Source: Streptococcus oricebi
GTDB lineage: Bacteria; Bacillota; Bacilli; Lactobacillales; Streptococcaceae
DNA: 64,000 bases
Assembly: GCF_017883985.1 (NCBI RefSeq)
Contig: NZ_PRDG01000006.1
Coordinates: forward strand, 48,119 to 112,118
Direction: 5' to 3'
Numbering within the stretch: the first letter of the stretch is position 1; every line of letters starts with the position of its first letter. Positions 26,874-35,984 of this stretch are shown in pieces. A program made the position numbers and the translations under genes. Under the pieces are notes generated by a model, which was not told the origin of the DNA, searched no databases, and was given only the letters and a program-made list of their open reading frames with translations.

Positions 26874-26904
26874 ATTAGAGGCCGAAATCTTTTCGGCCTC
26901 TAAT
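26874..26904 (-). terminator. Terminator of the PadR-DUF1700-DUF4097 operon
   Basis: ATTAGAGGCCGAAA pairs with TTTCGGCCTCTAAT (14 bp, tiny loop). On the minus strand it is followed by a T run, ten bases past the stop codon of the last gene. Confidence 0.9.
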
Positions 26905-26913
26905 GATAAGCTA

Positions 26914-27873
26914 TCAGTCATGGACTAGACTGATGTGACCATTGTTGGCGGAGGCATTGAGGGTCTTGCCCGAAGTGCCAGTCTGCCGCAAGGCGGTCTG
27001 TTTTAATGAGTCCTCTGTGACCTGAATCCCAGAAGGAACGCTAATACCACCTAAATCGGACCGAAGATTAAAGCCTAGGTCCTGGTAGCTAGCAGCAGTC
27101 AGGTTGAACTCCATGTTTCCATTGTCATTTTCAAAGGTGGTGCTACCGTCTAGCTCCAGCTGGCTAGTGCGGAGGGCTCCATTGCTCTGGCTTATCTTGC
27201 TGTTGGCGACTTTAGTCTGCCTAAACTCTACTTCGCCATTATCGGATTCCAAATTACCAGCCAGCAGTTGGCTATTTTTAACCCTAATAGCCCCATTGTC
27301 ATTATCAATAGTGAACTCTTGGGCCTCCAGATTATCAAGGGTCAACTCACCATTGCCCAAACTTAGGTCCAGCTTTTGTGTCAGGAGCTTATCGCTGGTT
27401 GCCAGTCTCACTGGTCCGTTATCACTATAGACTGTCAGATTTTTCAGGCTAGTTCCCTTGGGGAGACGGAGGGTGACCGCTCTTTCTGCATGGGCATTGT
27501 CCCGAAAAAGATTTAAAAGATCAAGGTGAAAGCCAGTGATTATGCGTGGCTGATTTGCTCCCCTTTCCCTGATGGTCAGTTTGCCATCTTCTTGGCTGGT
27601 TGAGACTTTGTTCTCTTTCTTCTTTTGAACGTAGTAGGTCAGGTGGACCTTTTGGTCGTCAGAATCTTCAATAATCAAATCACGATTATTGAGGTCGACG
27701 TCTAGATCGTTGATCTGGTCGTAAGTTTCTTCTTTCTTTTGGACATCTATCTTGTTGGCAGCATTTCTGAGCTGATCGACACCACCGGTCAAATCGCCGA
27801 CAGCAAAGAGACCGACGCCTACAAGGCAGGTGATAAGGGCGCTTTTAACCCAAGTTTTTTTTGAATTAGTCAT
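26914..27873 (-). CDS. DUF4097 family beta-strand repeat protein
   Basis: A 319-residue protein with an N-terminal membrane segment (about 12-28) and a DUF4097 beta-solenoid built of repeated DNG-containing turns (YSDNGPVRL, LGNGELTLDN, DNDNGAIRVKNS, ESDNGEVEFRQ, ENDNGNMEFN). Such proteins (including LiaG-like ones) sit with envelope-stress or PadR-controlled operons; function unknown. It overlaps the DUF1700 gene by 8 bases. Confidence 0.86.
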   Translation of the reverse strand: MTNSKKTWVKSALITCLVGVGLFAVGDLTGGVDQLRNAANKIDVQKKEETYDQINDLDVDLNNRDLIIEDSDDQKVHLTYYVQKKKENKVSTSQEDGKLTIRERGANQPRIITGFHLDLLNLFRDNAHAERAVTLRLPKGTSLKNLTVYSDNGPVRLATSDKLLTQKLDLSLGNGELTLDNLEAQEFTIDNDNGAIRVKNSQLLAGNLESDNGEVEFRQTKVANSKISQSNGALRTSQLELDGSTTFENDNGNMEFNLTAASYQDLGFNLRSDLGGISVPSGIQVTEDSLKQTALRQTGTSGKTLNASANNGHISLVHD

Positions 27874-28456
27874 ATTGGTTACCTCTCTTTGTCAATTTCA
27901 AGCTTAGGCTGAGAAATAGAAATTTGATAAAGTTGGCTGCTGGCTTGATTGCCAAAAACATTAGTCCAGCAAGGCCCAGGAAGAAAATTCCAACCCCCAA
28001 GACCATGAGGAAGGTAGAGAGGGAAATGCCCAGGGCTGTTGTCAGGCTAGACCAAATCGTACCGATGCCGGTTACCAAGAAGGCCAGAGAACCAACTGCG
28101 AGGGTGGCTAGTAAGAGGCAGAGGAGGAGAAAGAAAACAAAGAGGAGGACGATAGCGACAAGAGCCAGGGGAGCCGCTATAGGGGCCGCAAAGATTGTCA
28201 GTAGAACGATTTTTAGGGTATCGCTGTTCTTCTTGGCTTCCTGACCTTCTTCCTCAATTCGTCGGTTGAGGAGATTGGTCAGAAGTTCATGGGCTGCTTC
28301 CTTGGGACTGCCCAAATCGGCCATCACCGCAGCTTCTCCTTCTGGACCTGCTTCTTCAAAGTATTCGTTGAAGTAGTCCATGGCCTCCTGATAGTCTTTT
28401 TCAGGTAGGCGTTTTAAGTATTTATTTAATTGGGCTAGGTATTCAGTTCTTGTCAT
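27866..28456 (-). CDS. DUF1700 family membrane protein
   Basis: A 196-residue protein. The N-terminal HAAS-type cytosolic domain (MTRTEYLAQLNKYLKRLPE, DYFNEYFEEAGPEGEAAVMADLGSP) is followed by four to five membrane helices. DUF1700 proteins are generally encoded next to a PadR regulator and a DUF4097 protein, as here. It overlaps the PadR gene by 14 bases, indicating coupled translation. Confidence 0.88.
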   Translation of the reverse strand: MTRTEYLAQLNKYLKRLPEKDYQEAMDYFNEYFEEAGPEGEAAVMADLGSPKEAAHELLTNLLNRRIEEEGQEAKKNSDTLKIVLLTIFAAPIAAPLALVAIVLLFVFFLLLCLLLATLAVGSLAFLVTGIGTIWSSLTTALGISLSTFLMVLGVGIFFLGLAGLMFLAIKPAANFIKFLFLSLSLKLTKRGNQYD

Positions 28457-28769
28457 GACGTATGCTCCCTTCTATGATGCCGTCAATCGTCTGTTGATAG
28501 AGTTTCCATTCTTCCTTAAGGAGGGCTAGTTGCTTATGACCACTGGCTGTTAGGGAGTAGTACCTCCGCCTACGGCCGTTATAGTCCTGGTCATAGGTGG
28601 TCAAGTAGTCGCTTTGTACTAGTCGCTTAAGAATGGGATATAGGGTTGATTCCTTGATGTTGGCAAGGAGTTTAATGGTCTGACTGATTTCGTAGCCATA
28701 GGAGTCATTGCTTTCCAAGATGGCTAGGATTAAAAATTCAGTCAAGACCGCAGATACGGGGAAGTGCAT
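28443..28769 (-). CDS. PadR family transcriptional regulator
   Basis: A 108-residue winged-helix regulator: LTEFLILAILESNDSYGYEISQTI at the N-terminus, ESTLYPILKRLVQSDYLTT as recognition region, and the wing with GRRRRYYSLTASG. A short C-terminal helix serves dimerisation. Start at 28769 preceded by AGAGGTAAG; the longer frame would run through the promoter. First gene of the operon, so autoregulation through the AT-rich palindromic sequence at 28790-28830 is likely. Confidence 0.92.
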   Translation of the reverse strand: MHFPVSAVLTEFLILAILESNDSYGYEISQTIKLLANIKESTLYPILKRLVQSDYLTTYDQDYNGRRRRYYSLTASGHKQLALLKEEWKLYQQTIDGIIEGSIRHDKN

Positions 28770-28815
28770 GGTCTTACCTCTTCTAAAAAAAATTATATAT
28801 GTTTTATTTATATAT

Positions 28816-28844
28816 ATTATAAATCTATATTTACTTTTTGTCAA
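28816..28844 (-). promoter_or_regulatory. Consensus promoter of the PadR operon
   Basis: On the minus strand TTGACA (28844-28839) and TATAAT (28821-28816) are separated by exactly 17 bases, a consensus sigma-A promoter. The region between it and the padR start is rich in TATATA repeats that could be the PadR operator. Confidence 0.85.
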
Positions 28845-28930
28845 GGAAATAAAAAAGGAAGGAAAAGGTCCCAATGATTCTTCTCCTCCCTTTTTACTGG
28901 GCCTAGTTTTGATTTTCTTTGCCTATTATA

Positions 28931-28960
28931 TTGAAATAAAGGCTAATAAAATGGTAGAAT
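28931..28960 (+). promoter_or_regulatory. Candidate dlt operon promoter
   Basis: TTGAAA (28931-28936) and TAGAAT (28955-28960), spacer 18. It would give a leader of about 130 bases before dltX. A second weaker TAGAAT at 29072 is an alternative. Confidence 0.45.
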
Positions 28961-29099
28961 AGAGTATATTTATTTTCCATTTTCGAGGGAGATAAATCTA
29001 TAAAAAATCTACTAAAACAGTTTTTGCTAGGCAGAAAACGATTTTTAGTTCATTTTTTTTGAAATAAAGTGTAGAATATTTTCAAGAGGTATGGGATTA

Positions 29100-29234
29100 A
29101 TGATGAAGAAACATCAAACACTCTATAAATTTATATGGCAAACCCTTCTTTACTTTGTCATCTTTTTGGCCTTACTTTATTTCTTCAGTTATCTTGGTCA
29201 AGGCCAGGGTGGCTTTATCTACAATGAGTTTTAG
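29100..29234 (+). CDS. dltX: Teichoic acid D-Ala incorporation-associated protein DltX
   Basis: A 44-residue single-pass membrane protein, too small for many gene callers. It has a basic N-terminus (MMKKHQTLYKF), one helix (WQTLLYFVIFLALLYFFSYLG) and the conserved C-terminus GFIYNEF. DltX acts with DltB/D in D-alanyl transfer across the membrane. Two ATGs (29100, 29103) are possible. Its stop codon is part of the dltA ribosome-binding site (TTTTAGGAG). Confidence 0.93.
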   Translation: MMKKHQTLYKFIWQTLLYFVIFLALLYFFSYLGQGQGGFIYNEF

Positions 29235-29243
29235 GAGCTTCAT

Positions 29244-30794
29244 GTGACAAATAAAAAAATTAACGATATGATTGAAAGCCTGGAGCACTTCGCCCAGGTC
29301 CAGCCGGATTATCCAGCTTATAATATCCTAGGAGAAGTCCACAGCTACGGCCAGCTCAAGCGGGATTCCGACTCCCTAGCAGCCCAGCTAGACAGTCTAG
29401 CTATAGCAGCCAAGTCGCCAGTTGTCGTCTTTGGTGGTCAGGAGTATGAGATGCTAGCGACCTTTGTCGCCTTGACCAAGTCTGGCCATGCCTATATTCC
29501 TATTGATAGCCATTCAGCCCTGGAGCGCGTGTCAGCTATTATTCAAGTAGCCCAGCCCAGTCTGATTATCGCTATCCAACCCCTGCCAGAGCTGGAGCTT
29601 TCCTGTCCTGTTCTAGATTTGACTGCGCTAAAGGCTGCCTTTGCCAAAGAGAGTGCTTATGAGCTGACCCACTCGGTCAAGGGGGACGATAACTACTATA
29701 TTATCTTTACCTCAGGTACGACTGGCCAGCCCAAGGGGGTTCAGATTTCACACGAGAATCTTCTGAGCTTTACCAACTGGATGATTAGTGACCCAGAGTT
29801 TGCGACTCCAGCCAGACCCCAGATGTTGGCCCAACCGCCCTATTCTTTTGACCTATCGGTCATGTATTGGGCACCGACCCTGGCCTTGGGTGGGACCCTC
29901 TTTGCCCTGCCTAGCAGTCTGGCCCAGGACTTCAAGCAGCTCTTTAGCACTATTTTAGACCTACCAATTGCTATCTGGACCTCGACCCCCTCTTTTGTCG
30001 ATATGGCCATGCTGTCTGAGGACTTCTCGGCAGAGAAAATGCCCCAGTTGACCCATTTTTACTTTGATGGGGAAGAGTTGACAGTCAAGACAGCTAAAAA
30101 ATTAAGGGAGCGTTTCCCTGAGGCTCGCATTGTCAATGCCTATGGTCCGACCGAGGCCACCGTTGCCCTCTCGGCGGTAGCTATTACCGAGCAGATGTTG
30201 ACCGATTTGGCCCGCCTTCCTATCGGCTATACCAAGGAGGATTCACCGACCTTTATCATTGATGAGGAAGGACAGATTCTACCTCATGGCCAGCAGGGAG
30301 AGATTATCGTGACCGGTCCAGCGGTTTCCAAGGGCTATATGAACAATCCAGAAAAAACCCGGGAAGCCTTCTTTGAGTTTGAGGGTCTACCGGCCTACCA
30401 TACAGGAGATATTGGCTCTATGACCGATGAGGGACTCCTGCTTTATGGTGGTCGCATGGACTTCCAGATTAAGTTTAATGGTTTTCGGATTGAGCTAGAG
30501 GATGTTTCTCAAAATCTCAATAAGTCCCAGTACATCAAGTCAGCCGTAGCGGTACCCCGCTACAATAAAGACCACAAGGTACAAAACCTTTTGGCCTACC
30601 TGGTCTTGAAAGAGGGCGTCAGAGAGCAGTTTGAGCGAGAGATCGACTTGACCAAGGCCATTAAGCAGGACTTAGAGGACATCATGATGTCTTATATGAT
30701 GCCGTCCAAGTTTATCTACCGGGAGTCCCTACCCTTAACTCCTAATGGTAAGATTGACATCAAGCACTTGATTGCTGAGGTTAATAACCGATGA
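29244..30794 (+). CDS. dltA: D-alanine--D-alanyl carrier protein ligase DltA
   Basis: Adenylates D-alanine and loads it on DltC for teichoic acid D-alanylation. The 516-residue adenylate-forming protein shows [20 protein letters not shown], the [10 protein letters not shown] segment, [19 protein letters not shown] and the C-terminal catalytic Lys in [15 protein letters not shown] is the start, with AGGAG 6 bases before it and overlapping the dltX stop; an 8-base ATG(A) overlap with dltB shows coupling. D-alanylation lowers envelope negative charge and raises resistance to cationic peptides. Confidence 0.97.
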   Translation: MTNKKINDMIESLEHFAQVQPDYPAYNILGEVHSYGQLKRDSDSLAAQLDSLAIAAKSPVVVFGGQEYEMLATFVALTKSGHAYIPIDSHSALERVSAIIQVAQPSLIIAIQPLPELELSCPVLDLTALKAAFAKESAYELTHSVKGDDNYYIIFTSGTTGQPKGVQISHENLLSFTNWMISDPEFATPARPQMLAQPPYSFDLSVMYWAPTLALGGTLFALPSSLAQDFKQLFSTILDLPIAIWTSTPSFVDMAMLSEDFSAEKMPQLTHFYFDGEELTVKTAKKLRERFPEARIVNAYGPTEATVALSAVAITEQMLTDLARLPIGYTKEDSPTFIIDEEGQILPHGQQGEIIVTGPAVSKGYMNNPEKTREAFFEFEGLPAYHTGDIGSMTDEGLLLYGGRMDFQIKFNGFRIELEDVSQNLNKSQYIKSAVAVPRYNKDHKVQNLLAYLVLKEGVREQFEREIDLTKAIKQDLEDIMMSYMMPSKFIYRESLPLTPNGKIDIKHLIAEVNNR

Positions 30795-32038
30795 TTGATT
30801 TTCTCAAACAGTTCCCTCACTTAGAGCCCTACGGCAATCCCCAGTATTTTGTCTACATCATTCTGGCGGTTTTGCCGATCTATATCGGTCTCTTTTTCAA
30901 AAAGCGCTTTGCCCTCTATGAGATTCTGATCAGCCTAGCCTTTATCATCTTTATGCTGACGGGGCCAGAGCTGACCCAGGTCTATGCCCTAATCTTTTAT
31001 GTGGTCTGGCAGAGCCTGCTCATCTTTAGCTACCGCTTTTACCGCCGCCACAGGGACAATAAGTGGGTCTTCTACCTCTATGTCTTTTTGGCAGTCCTAC
31101 CCTTGGTCATTGTCAAGCTGACCCCGGCCCTCCAGACTCACCGCCAGTCTCCGCTAGGCTTTTTGGGAATTTCCTATCTAAGCTTTCGGACGGTGGCCAT
31201 GATTATGGAGATGCGAGATGGCGTCTTAAAGGACTTTAGCGCCTGGGAATTTTACCGATTCCTGCTCTTTATGCCAACCTTTTCAAGTGGACCGATTGAC
31301 CGTTTCAAGCGTTTCAATGAGGATTATGAAAACATTCCTGACCGCAACCAGCTCCTGGATATGCTGGAAAAGGTCGTTCACTACATCATGCTGGGCTTTC
31401 TCTATAAGTTTGTCTTGGCCCACATTTTTGGCAGCATGCTCCTGCCCCCTCTCAAGCAATTAGCCCTACAAAGCGGAGGCTTCTTTAACCTGGCAACCCT
31501 GGGTGTCATGTACGCCTTTGGCCTGGACCTCTTCTTTGACTTTGCCGGCTACTCCATGTTTGCCCTGGCCCTGTCCTATCTGATGGGAATTAAGAGCCCG
31601 GTCAACTTTGACAAACCCTTTTTATCTCGTGATTTAAAGGAGTTTTGGAATCGCTGGCACATGAGCCTGTCCTTCTGGTTTAGAGACTTCGTCTTTATGC
31701 GGCTTGTCATGGTCTTTATGCGTAATAAAGTCTTTAAAAACCGCAATGTGACCTCGGCTGTGGCCTATCTGGTCAATATGCTCTTGATGGGCTTTTGGCA
31801 TGGGGTGACTTGGTACTATGTCGCTTACGGCCTCTTTCATGGTCTGGGTCTAATCGTCAATGACGCCTGGCTTCGCAAGAAAAAGACCCTGAATAAGGAG
31901 AGAAAGGCCAAGAATCTCCCAGCCCTGGCAGACAATCGTTGGACCCAGGCCCTGGGCATTTTCATCACCTTTCATGCAGTTATGCTTTCATTTTTAATCT
32001 TTTCAGGATTTTTAAATGAACTATGGTTTAAGAAATAG
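30791..32038 (+). CDS. dltB: D-alanyl transfer membrane protein DltB (MBOAT)
   Basis: A 415-residue membrane-bound O-acyltransferase with about 11 helices, moving D-alanine from DltC to the extracellular side. Family motifs include [49 protein letters not shown] and the active-site His in [18 protein letters not shown]. Overlaps dltA by 4 bases. Confidence 0.97.
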   Translation: MIDFLKQFPHLEPYGNPQYFVYIILAVLPIYIGLFFKKRFALYEILISLAFIIFMLTGPELTQVYALIFYVVWQSLLIFSYRFYRRHRDNKWVFYLYVFLAVLPLVIVKLTPALQTHRQSPLGFLGISYLSFRTVAMIMEMRDGVLKDFSAWEFYRFLLFMPTFSSGPIDRFKRFNEDYENIPDRNQLLDMLEKVVHYIMLGFLYKFVLAHIFGSMLLPPLKQLALQSGGFFNLATLGVMYAFGLDLFFDFAGYSMFALALSYLMGIKSPVNFDKPFLSRDLKEFWNRWHMSLSFWFRDFVFMRLVMVFMRNKVFKNRNVTSAVAYLVNMLLMGFWHGVTWYYVAYGLFHGLGLIVNDAWLRKKKTLNKERKAKNLPALADNRWTQALGIFITFHAVMLSFLIFSGFLNELWFKK

Positions 32039-32051
32039 GAGAATATAGAAA

Positions 32052-32291
32052 ATGGATATTAAACAAGAAGTAATAGAAATTATTGATGACCTCTTTATGG
32101 AGGACGTATCAGGCATGATGGACGAGGACCTCTTTGATGCTGGCGTTTTAGACAGCATGGGAACAGTTGAGCTCATTGTCGAGCTAGAGTCTCGCTTTGA
32201 TATTCATGTCCCAGTATCTGAGTTTGGTCGTGATGACTGGAATACAGCCAATAAGATTGTTGAAGGGGTAACGGAGTTACGCAATGCTTAA
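32052..32291 (+). CDS. dltC: D-alanyl carrier protein DltC
   Basis: A 79-residue acyl-carrier-type protein. The phosphopantetheine attachment Ser lies in [10 protein letters not shown] (about residue 36). It carries D-alanine from DltA to DltB. AGGAGAATATAGAAA precedes the ATG. Overlaps dltD by 8 bases. Confidence 0.97.
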   Translation: MDIKQEVIEIIDDLFMEDVSGMMDEDLFDAGVLDSMGTVELIVELESRFDIHVPVSEFGRDDWNTANKIVEGVTELRNA

Positions 32292-33558
32292 GCGTTTATG
32301 GCTGATTTTGGGGCCTGTTTTCTGCGCCTTTTTAATGGTTTTGGCCCTACTCCTCTTTTATCCAGTCAACTATGGCAAGCATCAGTTTGAGGAGGAAAAG
32401 CGGGCCGCGGTCACCTTGACAGCAGAGAGCTTCAAGAGTCGGACCCAGAAGGTGCGGGCCTTGACAGACCCCGACCACCCCTTTATTCCTTTCTTTGGTT
32501 CCAGTGAATGGCTGCGCTTTGATAGCATGCACCCGGCGGTTTTGGCCGAGGCCTACCAGAGACCCTATCGACCCTATTTTCTAGGGCAAAGGGGGGCGGC
32601 CTCTCTGACCCAGTACTATGGTATGCAGCAAATCCTGCCCCAACTGGAGCAAAAAACTGCTGTCTATGTGGTCTCGCCCCAGTGGTTTACCAAGCGGGGA
32701 GCAGATCCCAGCGCCTTCCAGCAGTATTTTAATAGCGACCAGCTGACCAGCTTTTTGACCCAGCAAAATTATAGCCAGGTCGACCAGTATGCCGCCCGGC
32801 GCCTCTTGGACATCTATCCCAATGTAGCCATGGCTGATTTGGTCAAGAAGGTGGCCCAAAAGCAGCCCTTCTCTAGTCTAGACCAGACCTATCTGGGCTT
32901 GACCAGCCGGATTAACCAGCGGGAGGAGGCCCTCTTTAATGGCTTGACCGGAAGTTATAATGAAAATTATGACCGCTTTATTGCGCCTAAGCTAGACAAG
33001 CTCCCCCAGTCCTTCTCTTATGATGCGCTGATGGAGCTGGCTAGCAAGGAAGCCAAGAAGCACACTTCCAATAATCATTTAGGCATTGACAACCATTTTT
33101 ATAATAGTCGTCTCAAGGCCAAGATTGACAAGCTCAAGGGAGCCCAAAGAAAGCTCTCCTATGTCCAATCGCCCGAGTATAACGATTTCCAGCTGGTCCT
33201 CAACCAGTTTGCTAGCTCCAAAACCAGGGTCTTGTTTGTGATTCCTCCGGTTAATGAAAAATGGATGGCCTATACGGGTCTTAGGGCTGACCTCTACCAA
33301 AAGGCAGTAGCCAAGATTAAGTACCAGCTTGAGAGCCAGGGCTTCCATGAAATTGCTGACTTCTCCAAGGATGGGGGTCGAGAGCACTTTATGCACGATA
33401 CCATTCATATCGGTTGGAATGGTTGGCTGGCCTTTGACCAGGAGCTTCAAAACTTCCTGGCCAAGTCTGGACCTGCCCCTGCCTATCAGATTGATAATCG
33501 CTTCTTTGCCAAGGATTGGGCAACATACAGTGGCGATATCAAGGACTTTAAAAAATAG
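32284..33558 (+). CDS. dltD: D-alanyl transfer protein DltD
   Basis: A 424-residue protein with one N-terminal membrane helix and an extracellular SGNH-like hydrolase domain. [15 protein letters not shown] holds the nucleophile Ser (about residue 71), and the catalytic Asp-His pair is near [11 protein letters not shown]. It finishes D-Ala transfer to teichoic acid. Its stop codon TAG is built into the left arm of the downstream palindromic terminator. Confidence 0.96.
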   Translation: MLKRLWLILGPVFCAFLMVLALLLFYPVNYGKHQFEEEKRAAVTLTAESFKSRTQKVRALTDPDHPFIPFFGSSEWLRFDSMHPAVLAEAYQRPYRPYFLGQRGAASLTQYYGMQQILPQLEQKTAVYVVSPQWFTKRGADPSAFQQYFNSDQLTSFLTQQNYSQVDQYAARRLLDIYPNVAMADLVKKVAQKQPFSSLDQTYLGLTSRINQREEALFNGLTGSYNENYDRFIAPKLDKLPQSFSYDALMELASKEAKKHTSNNHLGIDNHFYNSRLKAKIDKLKGAQRKLSYVQSPEYNDFQLVLNQFASSKTRVLFVIPPVNEKWMAYTGLRADLYQKAVAKIKYQLESQGFHEIADFSKDGGREHFMHDTIHIGWNGWLAFDQELQNFLAKSGPAPAYQIDNRFFAKDWATYSGDIKDFKK

Positions 33559-33577
33559 GTTCTAGGACCTATTTTTT
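33551..33577. terminator. dlt operon terminator, copy 1 of a duplicated 27-nt palindrome
   Basis: AAAAATAGGT-TCTAGG-ACCTATTTTTT; near-palindromic, so functional on both strands. The identical 27 bases recur at 34295-34321, with the toxin-antitoxin pair between them. Confidence 0.93.
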
Positions 33578-33631
33578 TGTGTTTGGTTAGGGTGGTTTCG
33601 CCTTCTTTTGATTGTTGAAGGGGATTAGGAT

Positions 33632-33668
33632 TTGACGGAGATAGATTTTTTGTATATACTGTATATAC
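33632..33668 (+). promoter_or_regulatory. Toxin-antitoxin promoter and operator
   Basis: TTGACG (33632-33637) and TATACT (33655-33660) with 17-base spacing. Two GTATATAC octamers, each itself palindromic, at 33652-33659 and 33661-33668 overlap the -10, a fitting site for repression by the antitoxin. Confidence 0.8.
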
Positions 33669-33686
33669 GCAGAAAGGAGCAGGGAA

Positions 33687-33980
33687 ATGACTAGGCTTTC
33701 TAAAGACTCTCAATTTACTTTTCGGACCAATAAGGAGCTGTTGGTTCAGGCCAAGAAGGTGGTGGGAGACGAGCAAATGGATATGAGCACCCTCTTTAAT
33801 CGCTTGCTAGAATATCTTGCCCTTGAAGGAGAAGTACCAACTGTCCTCTTAGAAGAGGGAAAATCTAGGCATGAGCGACTAGTAGATGACCTCTATGAGG
33901 AAATCCTTTCAGCCTATACTAGCTATGAGACGGGGCAAGTAGTAGAACTTGATGAGGCCTTTGAAAAGTATGGCTTATAA
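33687..33980 (+). CDS. Antitoxin of a RelE/ParE-type module (RelB/DinJ-like)
   Basis: A 97-residue antitoxin. The first 45 residues look like a ribbon-helix-helix dimerisation and DNA-binding part (FTFRTNKELLVQAKKVVGDE, DMSTLFNRLLEYLA); the acidic C-terminus would wrap the toxin. AAGGAGCAGGG precedes the ATG. It overlaps the toxin gene by 11 bases and has its own operator-containing promoter. Confidence 0.85.
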   Translation: MTRLSKDSQFTFRTNKELLVQAKKVVGDEQMDMSTLFNRLLEYLALEGEVPTVLLEEGKSRHERLVDDLYEEILSAYTSYETGQVVELDEAFEKYGL

Positions 33981-34296
33981 GCTAGTAGTCACCTTAGAGG
34001 CTGAAGAGGACTTGGCGGCCATTTATCGTTATATTAGTCGGCGTTTTCTATCTAGTCAAGCTGCTAAAAATACGCTAGCCAATATCAAACAATCTTTGAA
34101 AAAACTAGCCTCTATTCCCGATTTGGGACTAGATGTGTCTGAGCGAGTTGGGAAACAGTTCCCTAAAAATGAAAGAGTAAGGATGTTGCCGACTGGGCAC
34201 TATCTTGTTTTTTATATTTTTGATGGGCAAGTAGTCAGTGTTTTACGCATTCTCTATCAAAGAAGAGATTGGATTCAACTTTTTAAAGAAAGATAA
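33970..34296 (+). CDS. RelE/ParE family toxin
   Basis: A 108-residue toxin: YKLVVTLEAEEDLAAIYRYISRRFLSSQAAKNTLANIKQSLKKLASIPDLG is the usual ParE/RelE N-terminal hairpin of helices, and RVRMLPTGHYLVFYIFDGQVVSVLRILYQRRDW the beta-sheet with basic residues. Start ATG 33970 lies inside the antitoxin reading frame. The stop TAA touches the second terminator copy. Whether it cleaves mRNA or inhibits gyrase cannot be decided from sequence alone. Confidence 0.88.
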   Translation: MAYKLVVTLEAEEDLAAIYRYISRRFLSSQAAKNTLANIKQSLKKLASIPDLGLDVSERVGKQFPKNERVRMLPTGHYLVFYIFDGQVVSVLRILYQRRDWIQLFKER

Positions 34297-34321
34297 AAAT
34301 AGGTTCTAGGACCTATTTTTT
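34295..34321. terminator. Terminator copy 2 of the duplicated 27-nt palindrome
   Basis: Identical to 33551-33577. It ends the toxin-antitoxin unit on the plus strand and the HAD gene on the minus strand; the HAD stop codon lies in its right arm exactly as the dltD stop lies in the left arm of copy 1. Confidence 0.93.
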
Positions 34322-35146
34322 CTTTGTGATGTATTTGGCTAGGGCCAGGGCGACACCGTTTTGGTTATTGCTGAGGGTGCTGGCCTGGGCAGCCTCCTTG
34401 ACTGCTTGGGGACTATTGCCCATGGCCAGGCCCAGCCCGGCTAGCCTTATCATGGGGAGGTCATTGTAGTTGTCACCGATTGCCATGACAGCTTCCAGGG
34501 GCAGCTGATAGTAGCTGGCGATTTCCCGCAGGGCTAATTCCTTAGAGACCTGGCGAGCAGTGATTTCCAGATAGTTGGCCTTGGAGAGATAGCAGGCTAG
34601 CTCCTTAAAGTCCTGCTCCTCTAAGTAGGAATAGACCTTTTCGATGACCTCTGGCTCGTCAATCAAGAGCATCTTGTGGATGGCTCCCAGCTGGTCAAGC
34701 CCGTCTAGCAGGTCCTCCTTGATTTGCGGGCTTTCACCGGTAATCTCGGCCTCTAGCTGGACCCAGCGGTTGAGTTGGCTGCTGATCCAGTCAAGGCCAG
34801 AGTAGAGATTGATGGCCAGGTCGGGAAATTCTTCCTGCAGGAGGGTCAGCATTTTTTGCAGTTCCTTCCTATCCAAGGGGTGCTCTGCCAGAACCTGATA
34901 ATTCTCAGCATCTCCCTTGATGATGAGGGCGCCATTATAGGCGGCCAAGGGCTCTTGCTTTAGACCTAGCTCTCTGGCTAGAGGCTCCATACCCAAGGGC
35001 GAGCGGGCCGAGGCTAGGACCAGGGGAATCTTTCTCTCCTGTAAGCGGGCGACCTGCTCCTTTAGCTCCGGGCTAAGCTGGTGCTGGTCGTTGAGAATGG
35101 TTCCGTCAATATCACTGATAACCAGTTTAATCTCTTGTCTTGTCAT
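34313..35146 (-). CDS. Cof-type HAD-IIB family hydrolase
   Basis: A 277-residue sugar-phosphate-type phosphatase. Motif I DIDGTIL gives the nucleophile Asp near residue 11; motif II SARSP; motif III the Lys in SKANYLEITA(R)QVSKELAL; motif IV GDNYNDLPMI. A C2B-type cap lies between. ATG at 35146 follows AAAGGA; longer in-frame starts add a basic tail not seen in the family. Specific substrate not predictable. Confidence 0.9.
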   Translation of the reverse strand: MTRQEIKLVISDIDGTILNDQHQLSPELKEQVARLQERKIPLVLASARSPLGMEPLARELGLKQEPLAAYNGALIIKGDAENYQVLAEHPLDRKELQKMLTLLQEEFPDLAINLYSGLDWISSQLNRWVQLEAEITGESPQIKEDLLDGLDQLGAIHKMLLIDEPEVIEKVYSYLEEQDFKELACYLSKANYLEITARQVSKELALREIASYYQLPLEAVMAIGDNYNDLPMIRLAGLGLAMGNSPQAVKEAAQASTLSNNQNGVALALAKYITKKK

Positions 35147-35342
35147 AGCTAGTAGTCCTTTCTGGGGCTTTTTTCCTAGGGGCTTTAGTTTTATTGTAAC
35201 AAAGACGGTAAGGGTTTTCAAGATATTGTAAGTTTTTGTGCTGCTTTAATTGATTTTAACTTCACCTCATTACTATTAGAAGTAAATCAATGGGAACAGG
35301 ACTAGAGATTTAGAGTCTTAGCAGAAAAAGTTAATTTTATGT

Positions 35343-35348
35343 TATAAT
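35343..35348 (+). promoter_or_regulatory. Extended -10 directly upstream of the DNA glycosylase ATG (leaderless)
   Basis: TGTTATAAT ends six bases before the ATG at 35355, so transcription should start at or beside the start codon. No Shine-Dalgarno is present and no good -35 is seen. The ruvB gene has the same layout. Confidence 0.65.
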
Positions 35349-35354
35349 AATCCT

Positions 35355-35936
35355 ATGCTAACAAAGGAATTTCAGCGTCTGATGATGACGGATACGGTGG
35401 CGACGGCGGAGGCTCTGCTAGGCATGGAGCTTTGGCTGGACGGAGAGCTTTTGGGTTGGATTGTGGAAACGGAGGCTTACTTGGGTAAGGAAGACAGTGC
35501 CTGCCACAGCGCTAGTGGTCGTAGGACGCCTAAAAACGAAGCCATGTACTTGGCGGCGGGGCATTGGTATGTCTATCAAATCTACGGACATCAGATGCTC
35601 AACCTGGTCACCAAGCCTGAAAATAGGGCAGAGGCAGTCTTGATTCGCGCCCTAGAGTTGCCAAACGGTCAAGTCCTAGCCAATGGACCAGGAAAGCTGA
35701 CACGCTGGGCAGGTATAGACAAGGTTTTCAATGGAGATGAGCTGATAAAGTCGCGCTTACAAATACGGGCGGGGAGGAAACCTGGGCAGATTAGCAGACG
35801 TCCGCGTATCGGTGTGACCTGTAGGGATAAATGGCGGAGTGAGCCACTTTGTTTTTATGTTGCGGGCAATCGTCATGTTTCAAAGATTGCCAAAAAAGGG
35901 CTGCTTGACGACCTAGCCACTTGGGAAAATGTCTGA
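35355..35936 (+). CDS. DNA-3-methyladenine glycosylase (AAG/MPG family)
   Basis: Removes alkylated purines from DNA as the first step in base excision repair. The 193 residues show the family signatures VETEAYLG (catalytic Glu region), DSACHSASGRRTPKNEAMY, GHWYVYQIYGHQMLNLVT, AVLIRALE, NGPGKLTRW and the RPRIGV segment. Length is normal for bacterial members. Apparently translated from a leaderless mRNA. Followed by a strong terminator. Confidence 0.94.
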   Translation: MLTKEFQRLMMTDTVATAEALLGMELWLDGELLGWIVETEAYLGKEDSACHSASGRRTPKNEAMYLAAGHWYVYQIYGHQMLNLVTKPENRAEAVLIRALELPNGQVLANGPGKLTRWAGIDKVFNGDELIKSRLQIRAGRKPGQISRRPRIGVTCRDKWRSEPLCFYVAGNRHVSKIAKKGLLDDLATWENV

Positions 35937-35952
35937 TGTGACTAGCAGAAAG

Positions 35953-35984
35953 AAAAACTGACTGGAAGTTTCCGGTCAGTTTTT
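35953..35984 (+). terminator. Terminator after the DNA glycosylase
   Basis: AAAAACTGACTGG and CCGGTCAGTTTTT form a long stem with a T run. Confidence 0.85.
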
